A stretch of DNA of 64,000 nucleotides from Rhinopithecus roxellana. Taxonomy: Eukaryota; Chordata; Mammalia; Primates; Cercopithecidae. The DNA lies in the NCBI RefSeq assembly GCF_007565055.1, contig NC_044568.1:19460488-19524487 (forward strand). Direction: 5' to 3'. The position numbers and the translations under genes are program-made. Numbering within the stretch: position 1 is the stretch's first letter; every line of letters begins with the position of its first letter. Below are positions 8,901 to 23,300 of this stretch, one piece after another. The notes beneath the pieces were generated by a model, which saw nothing but the letters and a program-made list of their open reading frames with translations, had not been told where the DNA came from and searched no databases.

Positions 8901-11900
8901 CAAGCTGGGCGCTGCCTCCTTCAGGCTGATTGTCACTGAGAAGTGTCACCAGTTAGCAATGGGGGATGCTTCCTCCTTTTTCAGACCATTGTCACCATCA
9001 GAGTCTCACCACCCTGGGAGGCAGCCAAGAAGGGGTCTCGTTCTGCCCCAGGGATGAGAACATAGAGGCCTGGGGAACAGCAGGCACTTGGCTCACAGTC
9101 ACTCAGCAGTGCAGAGCCGCCAAGCCCAACATGGCAGAGTCACTCCTCGGAGGCCTGTGCTGGGGTCTCAGGACCTGCCCAGAACCCTGGCCTGTCCCAT
9201 CCGAGGGTGCTGGGAACAGCATGGCCGTGGCACAGTAGGGTGGGGGCTGCTTTCCTCTGTAGCTTGGGGGCCCCTTCTGAGCATCAGTTCCCTGGCATGG
9301 CAGAGGGGCACACTGTGTCTCCATGCTGGGCCTGGAGGCTGGATGAGTCAGTGGGAGGGCGTGGGGCCTGGCTTACTGCACCGAGGGCTGCAGGTGTGAG
9401 TGTGCACATGTGTGCGCGTTTGGGGAAGGGGCGGGGGACTGCCCAGGAGCTGAGGATGGATCACAGCGGGTGGCCGTCCCACAGTGGGTCACTGGTGCCC
9501 AGGACACAGGGAGCTCCAGCCCCAGCTGCCAGGGTCCCACAGAGAGGAAGTGTCCTCTCGGGGCGGGCGGGGGTGCACAGTCTCTGATCCTCGCCCCAAG
9601 GCGGCTTCCTGGGCGGCGTCTCTCCTGTGCTGACTCGGCAGTGCATTTGCTTTCTGTGCTCAAAGATGAAGGGGAACCACCGTGGGTCTTTGCTGCTGCC
9701 TTGCCGGCCTAATCTGCCCTCTGCAGCCCACTCCTGAGATGGGGCCACCGCGGTCTCCAGGGTCCTGTGAGAGCCGCATCTTGCAGGAAGCCATTCCTGG
9801 CCTCTCTGGCCTCAGAAATCCCCTTTTCAATTCAACAAAATGTTAGTCTTCTCTTTAGCTATTTTAGAAATAAACAATTAGACTTTTTTTTTTTTTTTTT
9901 TTTTCTTCTTCAAGACAGAGGCTCACTCTGTTGCACAGGCTGGAGTGTAGTGGCATGATTTTGGCTCACTGCAACTTCAGCCTCCAGGGCTCAAGCCATC
10001 CTCCTGCTTCAGCCTCCTGAATAGCTGGGGTTACAGGTGTGTACCACCATACCTAATTTTTGGATTTTTAGTAGAGGTGGGGTTTCACCACATTGGCCAG
10101 GCTGGCCTTGAACTCCTGACCTTAAGTGATCTGCCCGCCTCGGCCTCGGAAAGCGCTGGGGTTACAAGCATGAGCCACGGCGCCCAGCTGACGATTGACT
10201 TGCTTTTGCTTATATATGCTTTTTCTTCTGGTTCCAGAAGCAAGTTTGCCCTTCCTTGTGGTAGAGAATCCTAGCTCACAGGGCAGTTTAGAAGCCAGCA
10301 CCGCGTCCCACACACACATCTGGCATGGACGGACCCTTGCTGGGTGTCTGTCCTGTGTTCTTCTGAAAGGCAAGCTGTTCCCAGCCAGCCCCTGCCCCTC
10401 TCTGCCTTAGTCTGCCTAGAGGCCTGAGTCTCCCGGGTGACTGTGAGGCGGGACCCCCCTTCCCCCAATGCCGTCCACATCCTCCGCATCTGTGTTCTGT
10501 CCTGCTCTTGACCTTTGAGCTTCCGCGTCGGCCTCAGGGTGCGGCTGTCGAGCCTACTTTTTGGATTAGGGCTCTGGGGTGAGGGAAGTTAATCCACATA
10601 CCCAAGATCACACTGGTGGGAAGAGACAGGCCGGGGGTGAAGGCTTCTCCTCTCCTTGGCAGTTGAGTCCCACACCTGCTGGCAGAGGCATCTGAAGACG
10701 ACTTGGGGTACAGGGTCACTGGGAGGACGAGGGCAGGTGGAGGTGTGGCCAACCTGGTGGTGGCTCGTGGGCAGCAGCAGACTCTGTCTTGCTCTGAATG
10801 TGCGGGGCCCTCACCCCCTTCTCTGGGTCTGGGTTTCCTCCCCCGTAAGTGACACCGTAAAAGCTTCACAGACGCTTCCAAGTCTCAGGTCTCTTGGGCT
10901 TTGGATCTCACACCCAGGCTGGGTAGGAGCAGGGGTGGGAGAGCTCTCCCCACTGGAAGGCTCAGAATTCTTCGCACAGTCATGGGCCAGGAGACCTGGA
11001 ACGTGAGCTTTCCCAGCTGTGCTGCGTGCCGCGGTGGCCGCGGTGGCTGGGGGTCCGTTGGGCCTCCATGAAGCTGAGGGGAAGGAGCCACTCACCACCT
11101 GGTCTCGGAGCACACAGGGCAGTTCCCAGGAGCACAGAGGCTCCTTGGGACCTGTGGGGCCGTCGGCCTCCCTCAAGCTGCACACGCAGCGTGTCCCCAG
11201 GGGCGTCTGCAGCCCGGCCCACCCCACTGCAGATTCCCGACCACTCAAATTCATTCATGCATCTTCTCACGCAGGTCCTGTGGGACAGAGCTCTGGGCAG
11301 TAGCCAGAAGTCCAAGTTCTGGGTCAGGGCCAGTGGGGGTGGGGGATGGGGCTGGAGCTCCCTGCTCTCCCTCCCAAGCTAGTCAGGAAAGGAGGCTGTG
11401 GGACCCGCACTGTTCTGGATGCACCGTTGCCGTTTATTCACGAAGCGCAGTGCTGAGCACAGGCAGGGAAAGAAAAGTGCCAGGAAAATGGGGCTCCCCC
11501 GACGCCGCCCAAAACAGGGTCCCTGGCCAGGTACAGTGGCTCACGCCTGTAATCCCAGCACTTTGGGAGGCTGAAGCAGGTGGATCACCTGAGGTCAGGA
11601 GTTCAAGAGCAGCCTGACCAACACGGCAAAATCCATCTCAGCTAAAAATACAAAAATTAGCTGGGTGTGGTGGCACGCACCTGTAATCCCAGCTACTCGG
11701 GAGGCTGAGACAGGAGAATCACTTGAACCCAGAAGGTGGAGGTTGCAGCGAGCTGAGATTGTGCCATTGCACTCCAGCCTGAGGGACAGAGTGAGCCTCC
11801 GTCTCAAAAAAAAAAAAAAAGAAAAAAAAAAAAAGTGAAGGCGTAAATCAGATTAAATTCCCTTTTTAACCCTTTGAACCTCTGTCCTCCCTTGTTCCCA

Positions 11901-14900
11901 GCGGGAGGCCTCTGGTGGATGCACCATGCACCCCACCTGCCCCCACTCTCTGGGTCTCTCTCCCAGCTGGAACGGCCACTTCCCCGGGTGCCTTCCTTGG
12001 GCTACAGCCTTGTGCCTCGGCGGCTGCTGGATGCCTGAGTGTGTGGGTGGTTCCCAGTGTGTGGGATGGCGCACGAGCTCACGCCCTTCCGTGTGGGGTC
12101 ACACACCCACCGCAGGCCGTATTTTGCTCACGTTCATGTTTCTCCATGGTGGACGCTGGGTTGCAGGGACCCTTCCTGTGTGCGGGTGAGGATCTGGGCA
12201 GCTTCTGGTGCTGGGCCCATGGGGACGCTGACCATCTCGGGCGCCAGCGCTGAGGCGTGCAGTGGACGGCTGTCCTGCCGGGCGCTGCCAGGGCCCCTTA
12301 GGCTGACGTGCGTGGCCACCCGATTCCCCGCCGTTGTCTCAGGAGCCTTTGCTGAGTGGGGTGGATCAATTTTTCGGGTGTGTTTTAATAGCATAATTAC
12401 AGGGAGTATTTCAGGCTCCCTCTGACGGGCCGGCAGGGTTTGGCTGCCGGCTGTTTACCAGGCTCCAATCTGCACACTATTTTTCTGTGGTATATATAGC
12501 TGGGGCTGCTTCTCCTTCCTCAGGTTCAGGCTAAAGAGGGACAGCGGCCGCCTCAGCCACCCCCTGTGGTTTCCTTTGCCTGTGGATGGGCGGCTAAAAT
12601 GGGCCCAGGAAGAGTCGAGAAAAAGGCCGGCTCTGGGGGCCACAGCTCCACCCCCAAAAGCAGGAAGGGGCTCGGGCCATGCCCATCTGTGAGCCCCACC
12701 GGTCCGGGAGCGGCCTCAGGCAGGGGAGTCCTGGACCCCGCAGTGCCTGGCTGTGTTTGTCCCCCCTTCCTCCTGTGTGTCTAGAAGCCTCCAGCCTCGG
12801 GAATAATGAAACTCAACTGTGACTTCAACAGATTCCTGGGCCTGCGGGAGCTCCCGGAGGCCTGTGGCTGTGGCAAGACCTGGAGGGCCATGCGAGAGGG
12901 ACAGATGCGGGTTTGGGGAGGCTGCCTGCCTGGGAGGGGCCTCGAAAGAGGGGACAGGCGTGGGTTTGGGGCTACCTGCCCGGGAGGGGCCTTAAGGACC
13001 CCAGGTCTGGTCTTGGTCTCACTCACCTCCTGGACCCTCCAAGGCCTGCGGTTTGCAATGTGTTGGCTGGGACCCCCACTGTCTGCCTCTACGCAGGCTC
13101 AGCCACCATGTGGCCCTCGCTCCCTCACTTACTTGATTTCTATTTATCGTTAAAGCACCGTTTGAAACAACCCATTATTAAAGCAACATGAAAGGGAGTT
13201 TTGAAAGGGGAAGCCATCGTCCATCCCACTGCCCCTGCCTCAACAGGGATCTGCTTTTCCTTTCCTGTCTGTGGGCCAGTGACAATAAGGACTCCACAAT
13301 GGGCGGCCTGCAAGGCTCTGCCCCAGCCTCCGCTTTCTCCCTCCTTGCTGGGTGCACGCCCTTGTGCTTTTCCTAAAAGAGCAGGTCCGCCCGGGCATGG
13401 TGGCTCACACTTATAATCCCAGCACTTTGGGAGGCTGAGACGGGCGGATCCTGAGGCCAGGAGTTCAAGACCAGCCTGGCCAACATGGCAAAACCGTGGC
13501 TCTACTAAATATACAAAAATTAGCCGGCCATGGTGGCAGGCATCTGTAATCCCAGCTACTCAGGAGGCTGAGGCAGGAGAATCACTTGAATTCGGGAGGC
13601 AGAGGTTGCAGTGACCTGAGATCACGCCACTGCACTCCAGTCTGGGCAACAAGAGTGAAACTCCATCTCAAAACGAAAAAAAGAAGAAAATCAGGACACC
13701 TCAGCCTGGTGCAGGCCCTTCCCTCCTTCTAGTCCCTGCCAGGAAGTGAGCGGGCCCAGCTCTCCTGCTGGGCGAGGAAGGGGCACATACATTCCTCTCT
13801 TGGGACAGCAGCAGCAGCAGCCCTGTTGCACACACGAGGATGAGGATGTGCAGGCTCAGGGGCCGTGGGGGGCAGAGAGGCTGTCGGCACTGGCCTGGCC
13901 CGCCCGAAGCCAGGGTCCGGCCCCACAGTCCTGTCCCCAAGTCCTGGCCCTTCTGTGGTCAGTCCCGTCTGCTAAATCCCCTGCTCTGCCCCCGGTGTGT
14001 GGTCCCCCAGTTCCCTCCTGTGCTCGTTCCCTGGTAATCTCCCGTGGCTTCGCCTCCGCAGATGCCCTGAGCACACACCCTCTCCCCTTCCTCCCCTCCC
14101 AGATGTGCATACAGGAGCTGTTCAAAGGCTGGGGCAGCCAGCAGGGCCCCTCCAAGGGAAGCTGGGCCCCAGGCAATGCCCTGAGCTGCCAAGTTCTGGT
14201 CCTGCATCTTGTCCCTTCTATGCACCATGGTGTGGGATCTCGAGTCCTGGGTGGTGCGTGTTGAATCTGAAAGGAAACTGCCCCTGCGCTCCCCAGCTTG
14301 TAGCCCGTGGGCCTGGCTCTGAGGCCTCGACTGCCCCACGGCCTGTGCTGCACCTGCTGGGGCCAGGCTCTGGCTCTGGCTAATGCCTCCCGTGGCTTTA
14401 ATCTGCATGATCTGGATGCTTAACAACGGTCTTTGACTCTGCGTGTGCATTGCCTTCTGAGGAGTCTCCTCAAGTCTCCCAGCTGTTTAAGCGGCGCGGT
14501 CTTTTCTCTTTTGACCTGTTGGTGCCGTCAGCCAACCTCCTGCCTGCACTCTCCTTCCCTGGGCTGCCCTGCGTGGTGTCTTTTCGTTTCTTTCTCTCTT
14601 TTTTTTTTTTTTGACAGAGTCTCGCTCTGTCGCCCAGGCTGGAGTGCAGTGGCATGATCTTGGCTCACTGCACCCTCTGCCTCCCAGGTTCAAGCAATTC
14701 TCCTGCCTCAGCCTCCCTAGTAGCTGGGATTACAGGTGCCCACCACCACGCCCAGCTAATTTTTGTATTGTTAGTAGAGACAGGGTTTTGCTATTTTGGC
14801 CAGGCTGGTCTCAAACTCCTGACCTCAGGTGATCCGCCCACCTTGGCTACCCAAAGTGCTGAGATTACAGGCATGAGCCACTGAGCCCAGCCCCGGCCAT

Positions 14901-17350
14901 GTGTTTTTAAGAGCAGGCATTTCATTCAGATGAAGCCTGGACACTCTCGGGGGACTCTGGTCAGGGGCTCTGCCTGCCACTGAATGTTCTCTCCCTGCAT
15001 GGGTGGCCGTGGCATCCGGGCTGCACTGGGCCCTGTTCTGCCTAGCTCCTGGCCGCTGGGTCTGTCCTGGCGTCCTCTCTGTCCCGTGCGGGCGCCTCTG
15101 CCTCCTGCTCCAGCCTGTCTGTCAGGGTCAGGGACGCCCCTCTGCCATGCTCCGGCCCCCCCGGTCCCCTCACTCCCTTACATCCTGGGTGTCACGTGCA
15201 CGGCGGGGACTCTGTCGTCTTCATTGTCTGGGCCGGGGCCTCCCTGGGTGTCTGCTGGATGGAGGGGGTTCCTTGGGTCCCTGCACAGTGAGCTGCCTCC
15301 CAGCACTGCCCTGTCGTTACGTAGCGACTGTCTTTGTGCCTGGTTTTCCTTCCTTTGACTGGTTTCCCTGGTATTAATTCCCAGGTCTTGCATTACCATC
15401 TCCCAATGCCTGGGTGGTTTTAGCACCCAAGAGCCTGTGCTGAGGCATCTTAGACCATGTGGGCACCACTCGCTTCTGCGCAGCCATCTCTGGGGTGCCT
15501 TATTTCTTGTGGAATCCTCCAGGGAGCCCCATGTACCCCAAGAGTGCTCTCCCCAGCCACTTGGCATGAGATAAGTGGTTCCTTTGCCCTTGGGCCCCCT
15601 CCTTGTCTGGTCAGTCCTTCGTCATGTGGTCAGCGTGGGATTGCCGGCTTCCTTTTCAGGCTTCCTGGGACACCGCTCAGACCTGCAGCTGGGCCAGCAA
15701 TGCCCACCCATTTCTCCTCCACACGGTGTGCAGAGGCGCCTGGGCCGCTGCTGGGGACTCTGGCGCCCAGGAGTGAGTCTCCTTGACCCCAAGCTGTCCT
15801 GACTATCACGACTGGGGCCTGTATTTCCCCTTCAGCACCCATGGGTGTCTTTCTCCAGTTTATATTATGATTTTTATTTACTTACTTATTGAGACAGAGT
15901 CTCGCTCTGTCGCCCAAGCTGGAGTGCAATGGCATAATCTCGACTCACCACAAACTCCGCCTCCTGGGTTCAAGGGATTCTCATGCCTCAGCCTCCTGAG
16001 TAGCTGGGATTACAGTCATGTGCCACCATGCTGGACCTCTAGTTTGTATGATTACAGCCAGGTCAGGGAGTCACCAGGTGTTGCCGTCCTGTGGGTGGGA
16101 AGGGGGCGCAGGCAGAGGCCAGGAGGAGGTGACAGTGATGAAGTCAGCGTGCCGCTCAGGCCACGCCCACCCAGCCCTGCCTGGTGACTTGTTCCTGCTG
16201 TGCTGGGAGCTGCATCCTAGACCTTATCACTGGGCACAGACCTTCCCAGCCAGGGGAGAGGGAGGCCCTGAGGGGCCCCAATCTCTGAAGGTCAGCAGTG
16301 TGCGGGGAGGAGGCTTGCGGTGGTGAAGGGACTTGGGGGACCTGCAGGGAGGTGCTGGTGGTCAGGGATGGTGGCACCTGAGGGGACTTTCGGCAGGTCC
16401 AGAAGTGCCCAGAGCAAGCTCCGGTGGGGCCCTGCAGTGGGGGACTGGGGTCGAGTGACCCTCTTCCTAAGACCACCCAGGAGGACACCGGGTGCAGGGA
16501 GGCCGGACCCCTCTCCCCCAGCCTGTCAGCTTTTTCCCTATCAGAGCCTGTCCCTAGGAGAGGGGGGCCTCAGGCATGGTCTTGAGCCCCTAAGGTTTTT
16601 TTTTTAGGGAAGCGCCAGCCACTGTCTTCACCCTTCCCCTAGTGAGGCCAGGCTGTGTAGGGCCACGTGGAGGCAGTCTGTGCTGCACCCGTCAGTCGCC
16701 TGGCTTCCTGCCGACCCTCGGCCCCCGTCCACCTCTGGTCTCGGACAAGGCCCCTCTCCCTGCCCACCTCCTCCCTGGCCACCACGCCGGGTGGGCAGAC
16801 CTCCTCTGTGGTTTCTATTCAAGGGGTCCCCCGTTGGCTCCCCACTCTTGGAGGGCCGTCCTGTCTCGGGCCTCCCCTCTACTCACATCCCCTGAGCGAG
16901 GGCCCAGGCTTGAGGCCAGGAGTTACTGGGGGGCCAGAGGGGGAGGCTCAGCCTGAATCAATGAGACCCAGGAGGGATGAGGCACGTGGACCCGGGGGCT
17001 GGCTGGAGCCGCTGGTGACAGATGGAGGAGTAATTGCTGCTTCCAGAGCACAGCGAGCTTGAGCTCCCTGGAGTGCCAGAAGCTTCTGGGTGGACAGACA
17101 GGCTGCCTCACATTCCAGAGGCTGACACAGTCTTCCAGGCACCCCAGGGCCAGCTGGAAGCCATGTGCCTCTACCCACATGTCCCGTGGGCGTTTGTAGG
17201 GGAGGCTGGCCCTGCCGTGGCCCACTCCAGCCTGTGGCCCACCCCAGCCTGCGGCCTCAGGAGCTCGCACCTTTGCAAGACGGTGACATGAAGACTGAGC
17301 CAGGGCTGCTGCGGGCATCCCCCTTAGAGAATGGGTAGGAGGGGGCACAG

Positions 17351-17382
<32 letters not shown>

Positions 17383-20300
17383 GAGACAGAGTCTCACTCT
17401 TTGGCCAGGCTGGAGTGGAGTGGCGCGATCTCAGCTCACTGCAATCTTCGCCTCCCAGGTTCAAGTGATTCTCCTGCCTCAGCCTCCCGAGTAGCTGAGA
17501 CTACAGGTGCCCGCCACCACGCCCGGTTAATTTTTGTATTTTTAGTAAAGACAGGGTTTTACCATGTTGTCCAGGGTGGTCTTGATCTCTTGACCTTGTG
17601 ATCCGCCCGCCTCAGCCTCCCAAAGTGCTGGGATTACAGGCGTGAGCCACTGCGCCCTGCCAGGCATGGGCCTTTTCATGGGGGAGGAAGCCGTGCCCTC
17701 TGCCAGACTCTGGCTGTCTGGGCCACCTGCCTGTGGACTGGGTTCTGCAGGGGCAGCATGAGCAGGGGCCAGCAGGCTTCCAGGGCCCTCAGCTCCAGCA
17801 TGGCTGTTGGTTATTGGCACCTGGGCCTCATGTCTACATGGAAAGTACATTCCGAGCTGGTGGCTAAGCCACAGGAGCCCACTTAGCTGTCCCAACCCCC
17901 GGCTCACTCGCTGCCGTGAGATGTGTGGGATTCCGGGCCCTCCTTCCCATCTCAGACACAGACTTGGGACTTCAGCGCTGGACACAGGTGCTGGATCTGG
18001 GGTCTCAGTGGCACCAGGGATGGTCATTCTGACAGCCATGCCAGGGTCTCAGGAGGGCCTGGGGCCCCAGGGGGATGGGCATTGGATCTGCTGGTGTTAC
18101 TGCAACCTTGTCCTACCTATGGCCCTGCTCTGACTGGGCTGAGGGGGACACCCATAGCTGGCTTGGGACCTCCACTGGACACTGTCACAGGGCATTTGTA
18201 GAGTGACCCTGCTGGAGTTCAGGCTTGGGTGCCTGTGGCCCCTGAGCCCAGCAGCTGCGTGAGCCGTGGGGAGCCAAACCCCTAGTCAATAAAGCTGCGT
18301 GCTCCTCCCTGCCTGCTGGGCTTGGGGCCTGCAGGGCAAGGGAGGCGGTGGGATGGGAGCCTGGCCTGGCCTGGTTTCTTGTTTTCGCCGCGACCCCAGC
18401 TCTGTACAGTCAGATGCGGCTCCCAGTCCTAGCTCTGTTGCCGAGCACCGCTGGGCCAATGGTTGGGTAAATCTCTCAGCCTCTCTGAGCCTCCAGCACT
18501 TCATCTTTAAGAGTGGGACTGGCCTGGTCCTCCCAAGTGGGGTTACTGGGTGCAGGGTTCCTGCAAGGCTGGGCCCGGTGCCAGCAGTGGTTGCTCTGTC
18601 CGTGGGGCCCTTCACACGGTTGACTTTTATCTCCCTGTGAGATTTTTATCTCCCTGTGAGATTGGCACCTGCCCTGCTCTGCCTCACGGCTCTGGCTCTC
18701 AGGGACCAGGACGACCTGCTAGGTGACAGGGGCGGAAGGACCTTGCAACACGTATCAGGATGTGAGGGGGTGCAGCCACTCCGCCCAAGCCCCGCCTGCA
18801 GATGAGAAGCCCAAGAGCCTCTTAATCACCTGCGCTCAGGGCGTGTGAGGACAGGGAGTCCTTCCAGTGCCACCCACCGGATCCCTATAGTAAGGAGCTC
18901 CTCACCCAAGCCCCCAGGGCATGTCAGTGGTCTCCCAGGTGAGGACGTGAGGTCCAGAGACTCTGGTGGTGGCTGGTGTTGCCTACGGCGGGGCCGCGCG
19001 GGGCCCAGTGGAGGACGCCTGGCCCGGACCTGGCTGCTCTGTGGGAACCGTGGGGCGTGCTCAGGGTGACTTGGCACGACTGGGCTGCCGGCTGGCCTGG
19101 CTGAGTCACTGGCAGTGAAGGTACCAGGTGGTGGACGTGCTGGGCAGCTGGCAGGAGAGCACCCCCACCCAGGACCGTGTCCAGGCCGAGGGGGAAGGGA
19201 GCATCCCAGGCGGGCACCGCCCATGCTGGGGCCCCTGCGCTAACGGCCGCCTCTCCTGATGGACTGCAGTTCTGGAGCTGCCCCTGAGGAGAACGCCCTG
19301 CCCAGTGTCCTGGCAGAGTCTCAACTTAGACACTCCCAGGGTCGGTGGGCTTGACCCCTTGAGGCAGCGAGCTGCCGCCAGGCCAGGGCTGGGAGTGAGA
19401 AGGAGTGAGACCTCCCTGCCCCGCACTCCACCATGCCATCCTCAGAACAGCCCGACCAGGCAGCCACTGCCGTCCCCCCACCCCACAGACAGGAACTGCA
19501 GGCTCCTAAAGGTCAAGCCAGCTCCCAGGTCCACAGTCAGAAAGTGATGCAGGCAGGGCCCGGCTTGTGACCGGGTCACGGGGGAGCGGGCTGTGCGCAG
19601 GCATCAGGCTGAGAGGTCTCAGGGATGCGTCCTGGGAGCTGCATGCCGGGCCGTCCCGTGGGGCTGCCTGCAGGCCTCCTCTGGCTTTGGCAGGTTCTGT
19701 CCCCACAGACCGAAGCTCAGGAAGACCGGATTGTGCCCTCTCTGCCTCGAGAGAGGGTGGGGAGGGGCTGGAACTTGCGGGCAGGGAGGACACCCTGGGA
19801 GGCATCAGTCCTCCTCTCCGGGGACAGGCTATGCATCAACAGTCCCTCGCTTCCTCTCTTGGGGGCAGAGACCTGGGGGTCCGGAGCCCCCAGGTTGGAG
19901 TAGGTTAGCAGGGCCTCAGAACCCCCCACTGCCCCACCATCTGGCATTGGAAGGGGTATGACCCCCAGGGGACCTGTTTACCGCACTCTGCCCCATGCCC
20001 GCCTCTGTCCCTCTAACCTGCGCAGGAGCAGGGCCAGCGCTGAGCTAGCAGAGGCGACTGGAGGCCTGTCCTGGTCCCGCCCACCCTGGCCCCTCCCTGT
20101 TTCCCACCACACTCCACCCACCAGAGCTATATGTTCTGTTTGAGCCTTAGCCCCAGATCTGACCCAGGTCCTTGGAGGCAGGCAGTGACAGCCAGGCCTG
20201 GGGTCCTCTCCCTGCTGTTGACTGGAGGCTGCAGGTCCCCAGGCTTGGCCCTGACCCTCAGGAATGGAGCTGGCCGACATGAGGTGGGGCTCCGGTCAGG

Positions 20301-23300
20301 TGCAGTGGTAGGAAAGGAGGCGGGGCCGGTCCCACAGCTCCCTCGCTGCTGAGGCGTTCCGCAGGTCTGTCTTCATATTGGTAAGGAAAATGCAAGGATG
20401 CTGTAGTCTGGGCATCCCAGTCCCCAAGTCTGAAATCCAGACCTAAGCGAAATACAATTCCAGACCTGACTTCATGCGCCAGGTCACAGTCAAAAGCCAG
20501 AATTGGCCGGGCGTGGTGGCTCACGCCTGTAATCCCAGCACTTTGGGAGGACATGGCGGGAGGATCATGAGGCCAGGAGTTCGAGAGCAGCCTGGGTAAC
20601 ACAGTGAGACCCCTGTCACTATTTACACAAATAAAATTACGTGACTGCCTTTAGGGTATGTGTACGAGGTATATATTGAAATGTAAATAGAATTTTGTGT
20701 TGAGTCCTGTCCACAAAATATCTCATTATGTATGTGCAGATATTCCAAAGTCCAGAAAATCCCAAACTGGGAATACTTCTGGCCCCTTTGGATGAGGGGC
20801 CTTCACCCTGCATAGCAAGAGCGAGTGCCGGTGCTGCTGTGTCCTAGCACATTTCAGTGTGTGGCCTTTGCAGTGAGTAGGGCTGGTGTCCTCACTGTAC
20901 AGATGAGGAAACTGAGGCTCAGCTTGCTTTGCCAAAGTGGAGCTGGCCCGGGCCATGGCTATTCTGGCTCCAAATCCCAGGGTCTGCAGCCACAGTGCTA
21001 CTGTGCCCAGGACTGGACCCTGCAGCTTGCAGTGTCGCTGGCCTGCCCATTGTGGGCAGCGCCCCCACCCCCCCACACAGACTGGCCGAGGCCTAGAAGG
21101 GAGCAGGGCCTGGCTGAGGCTGCAGGGGTGGAGACAGGGAGCCAGCCCCTCACTGCCAGGAAGGGCGCATTCATCCTGGCCTCTCCCCAGGGAGGAGGGA
21201 GGAGTGGCTGAGAGGGAAGCGTTCTTGCCCTGTGGATGAGCTCCTGCCATACAGACTAGGGAGCCCCCGCCCACAGGCCGCTTGTCAGGGCCACTCGGGA
21301 CCCCCGGGAGGTCGGCTGCTCGCTCTGCTGTTAGGAATTGGATTAGTTTTCCATAAAAACAGGATGTGGTGGGTGAGAGGGCAGCGCGTCCGTCTTTCTT
21401 TCTCACTCCCCCTTTTCCAGGAACTGAGCACATGCATAGCCAGGCTTTAGCCAGGACCATCCAGTCCACTCCCCACCCCGCAGAGGGAACAACCCACTCT
21501 CTGCTGTTAAGTGGCCACTTAATCAGCTTCTCCTCCTGGCCTGGGGAGCTTCTTGGAGCCGGCCTGCCGTGGTGGGAACAGCTATGGGGACACCCTGCCA
21601 CAAGGTCCAGGAGCTAAGCTGGGGTGTGGGGGAGGGGCTGCGAGGCCCAGGCAGTGTGCCAGGCGGAACAAGAGGAGCCCAGCCCCTGCCCCCACCAGCT
21701 GGCAGCCCTGGACCGAGGTTGGGCCCATGAGGTTGGCTGGGCCCTGGGCCCCTCTCCCCAGGACAGGACTGTGGTGACACGTGGTTTTGGGGGCTCGTGG
21801 GTCCCACTTTGCAGGCCTCTGCTCTAGAGGGTCTGGTCCATGGGGTCCCCTCCGGAGGGCCTGGGGTCTGGACCCGGGGAAGGGAGCGGGAGGAGCATGT
21901 GCGTGAGTCTCGTGCTGTCAGGGGGTCCGGGAAGTCTGCGAGGGCTTGGGGGTTGTGTCAGGGAGTGTGGGTTTTGCCCTGCGGTGGTGGGAGCTGGCTT
22001 GAGTCCCCTCGATCCCTCAAGGCTCTAGTCCTGAGTCCGGGCTGTAGGGCAGGGCAGGGTGGGGTCACCCTGAGGCAGAAGGCTCAGTGGAGTTGTTCTG
22101 GCCTGGCTCTGCCCCTCCCTGGCTGGGCGGCCTCACCCTGTGACCTATGGGGACCCTGGTTCCTCTGAGTGGGGACAGCAGTGGCTCTGCCTTCCTAGGT
22201 GGCTGAGGGTGACATGGGCTACTCCTGCAAATGCGGGGTCTGGCTCAGTGGTCGAGCACATGATGGCATGGGGCTCTTGGGATACTGAGAGAGATGGGAG
22301 TGGAGCAGCGGTCTGCAGGGAAGCTGGTGGCTTCCACCCAGCCAGTCACCTGCAGTAGGGGAGTTCCAAAGCTGACGCTTCCATCTTGTGGCTGGTCCCC
22401 TTCCCTCCCACCTCAGTCATTCTGGTCTCTGGGGGATCAGGGCTGGGGGGCTCTGGGTTGTGGGGGGGCTGTTTTTGTGACTCAAAGCTCTCCCAGCACA
22501 GTCCCCTGAGCTCCTTCCTCATGGGCAGGGCCTGGCCCGGGGGTCTCAGCACAGCCACAGTCCAGGGATGCCCTCGCAGATGGCCCTGGATGGAATTCCA
22601 GAGCTCGGAAATGGCTCCTTCCTGGAAGGATGTCCCAAAACTCATGAGACCGTTTCCTTCTGGGGAGGGAGAGGAATGGGGAGTTGTGTGAAGAGAGTAC
22701 AGCGGCTCAATCTGGGAAGAAGCTAATCAATCAGGGAAGCCGATCGATCGGAGAAGCCGATGGGAAAGCCGTGCGTGGTACAACCCGCGTGTGCGGGCGG
22801 AGTTACAGAACTCACAGGTTGACCGTGACGACTGTCACTTGGGTGTCACTTTGTGCTTCTGTGCATTTTAAAAACTTTCGAAAGTGGAGAAGAGGAAAGG
22901 GAATGATCTCTGAGATTTTATGGAAAGGGGAAACTGAGGCCCACTCTAGCCAGTTTGGGCCCAGGGTTCCAGCCTGGGGTGGCCCCGGCCCCCGTGGCCT
23001 GAGGGGACTGTCCCTGTGGCTCCGAGAGCAGCTGGGGCCGGGTTCCGGGGCTGGAGATCCTGGGCACGAGCCAGGCAGGATATATTGATAGGTCTGTCTG
23101 CCTGTGAAATGGATATTTAAGGAGCTGACGCACGCGACTGTGGGGCCGGCGCGTCTGACGTTCGCAGGCCGGGCTGGCTGGCAGGAGCCGCTGTTGCAGT
23201 CTCGGGTCCACGCGGTGCGCTCAGGCGGGGGTTCTCTGCGGCCGTCCTGGGAAGTTCTCCAGGCCTCAGGCGTCACTCCCCCGCCTACAGCTGATTGGAT

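Noticed and set aside
18280..18300. AATAAA polyadenylation-like signal in intron 1
   Set aside because: No upstream exon or downstream GU-rich element supports a 3' end; single AATAAA motifs are common.
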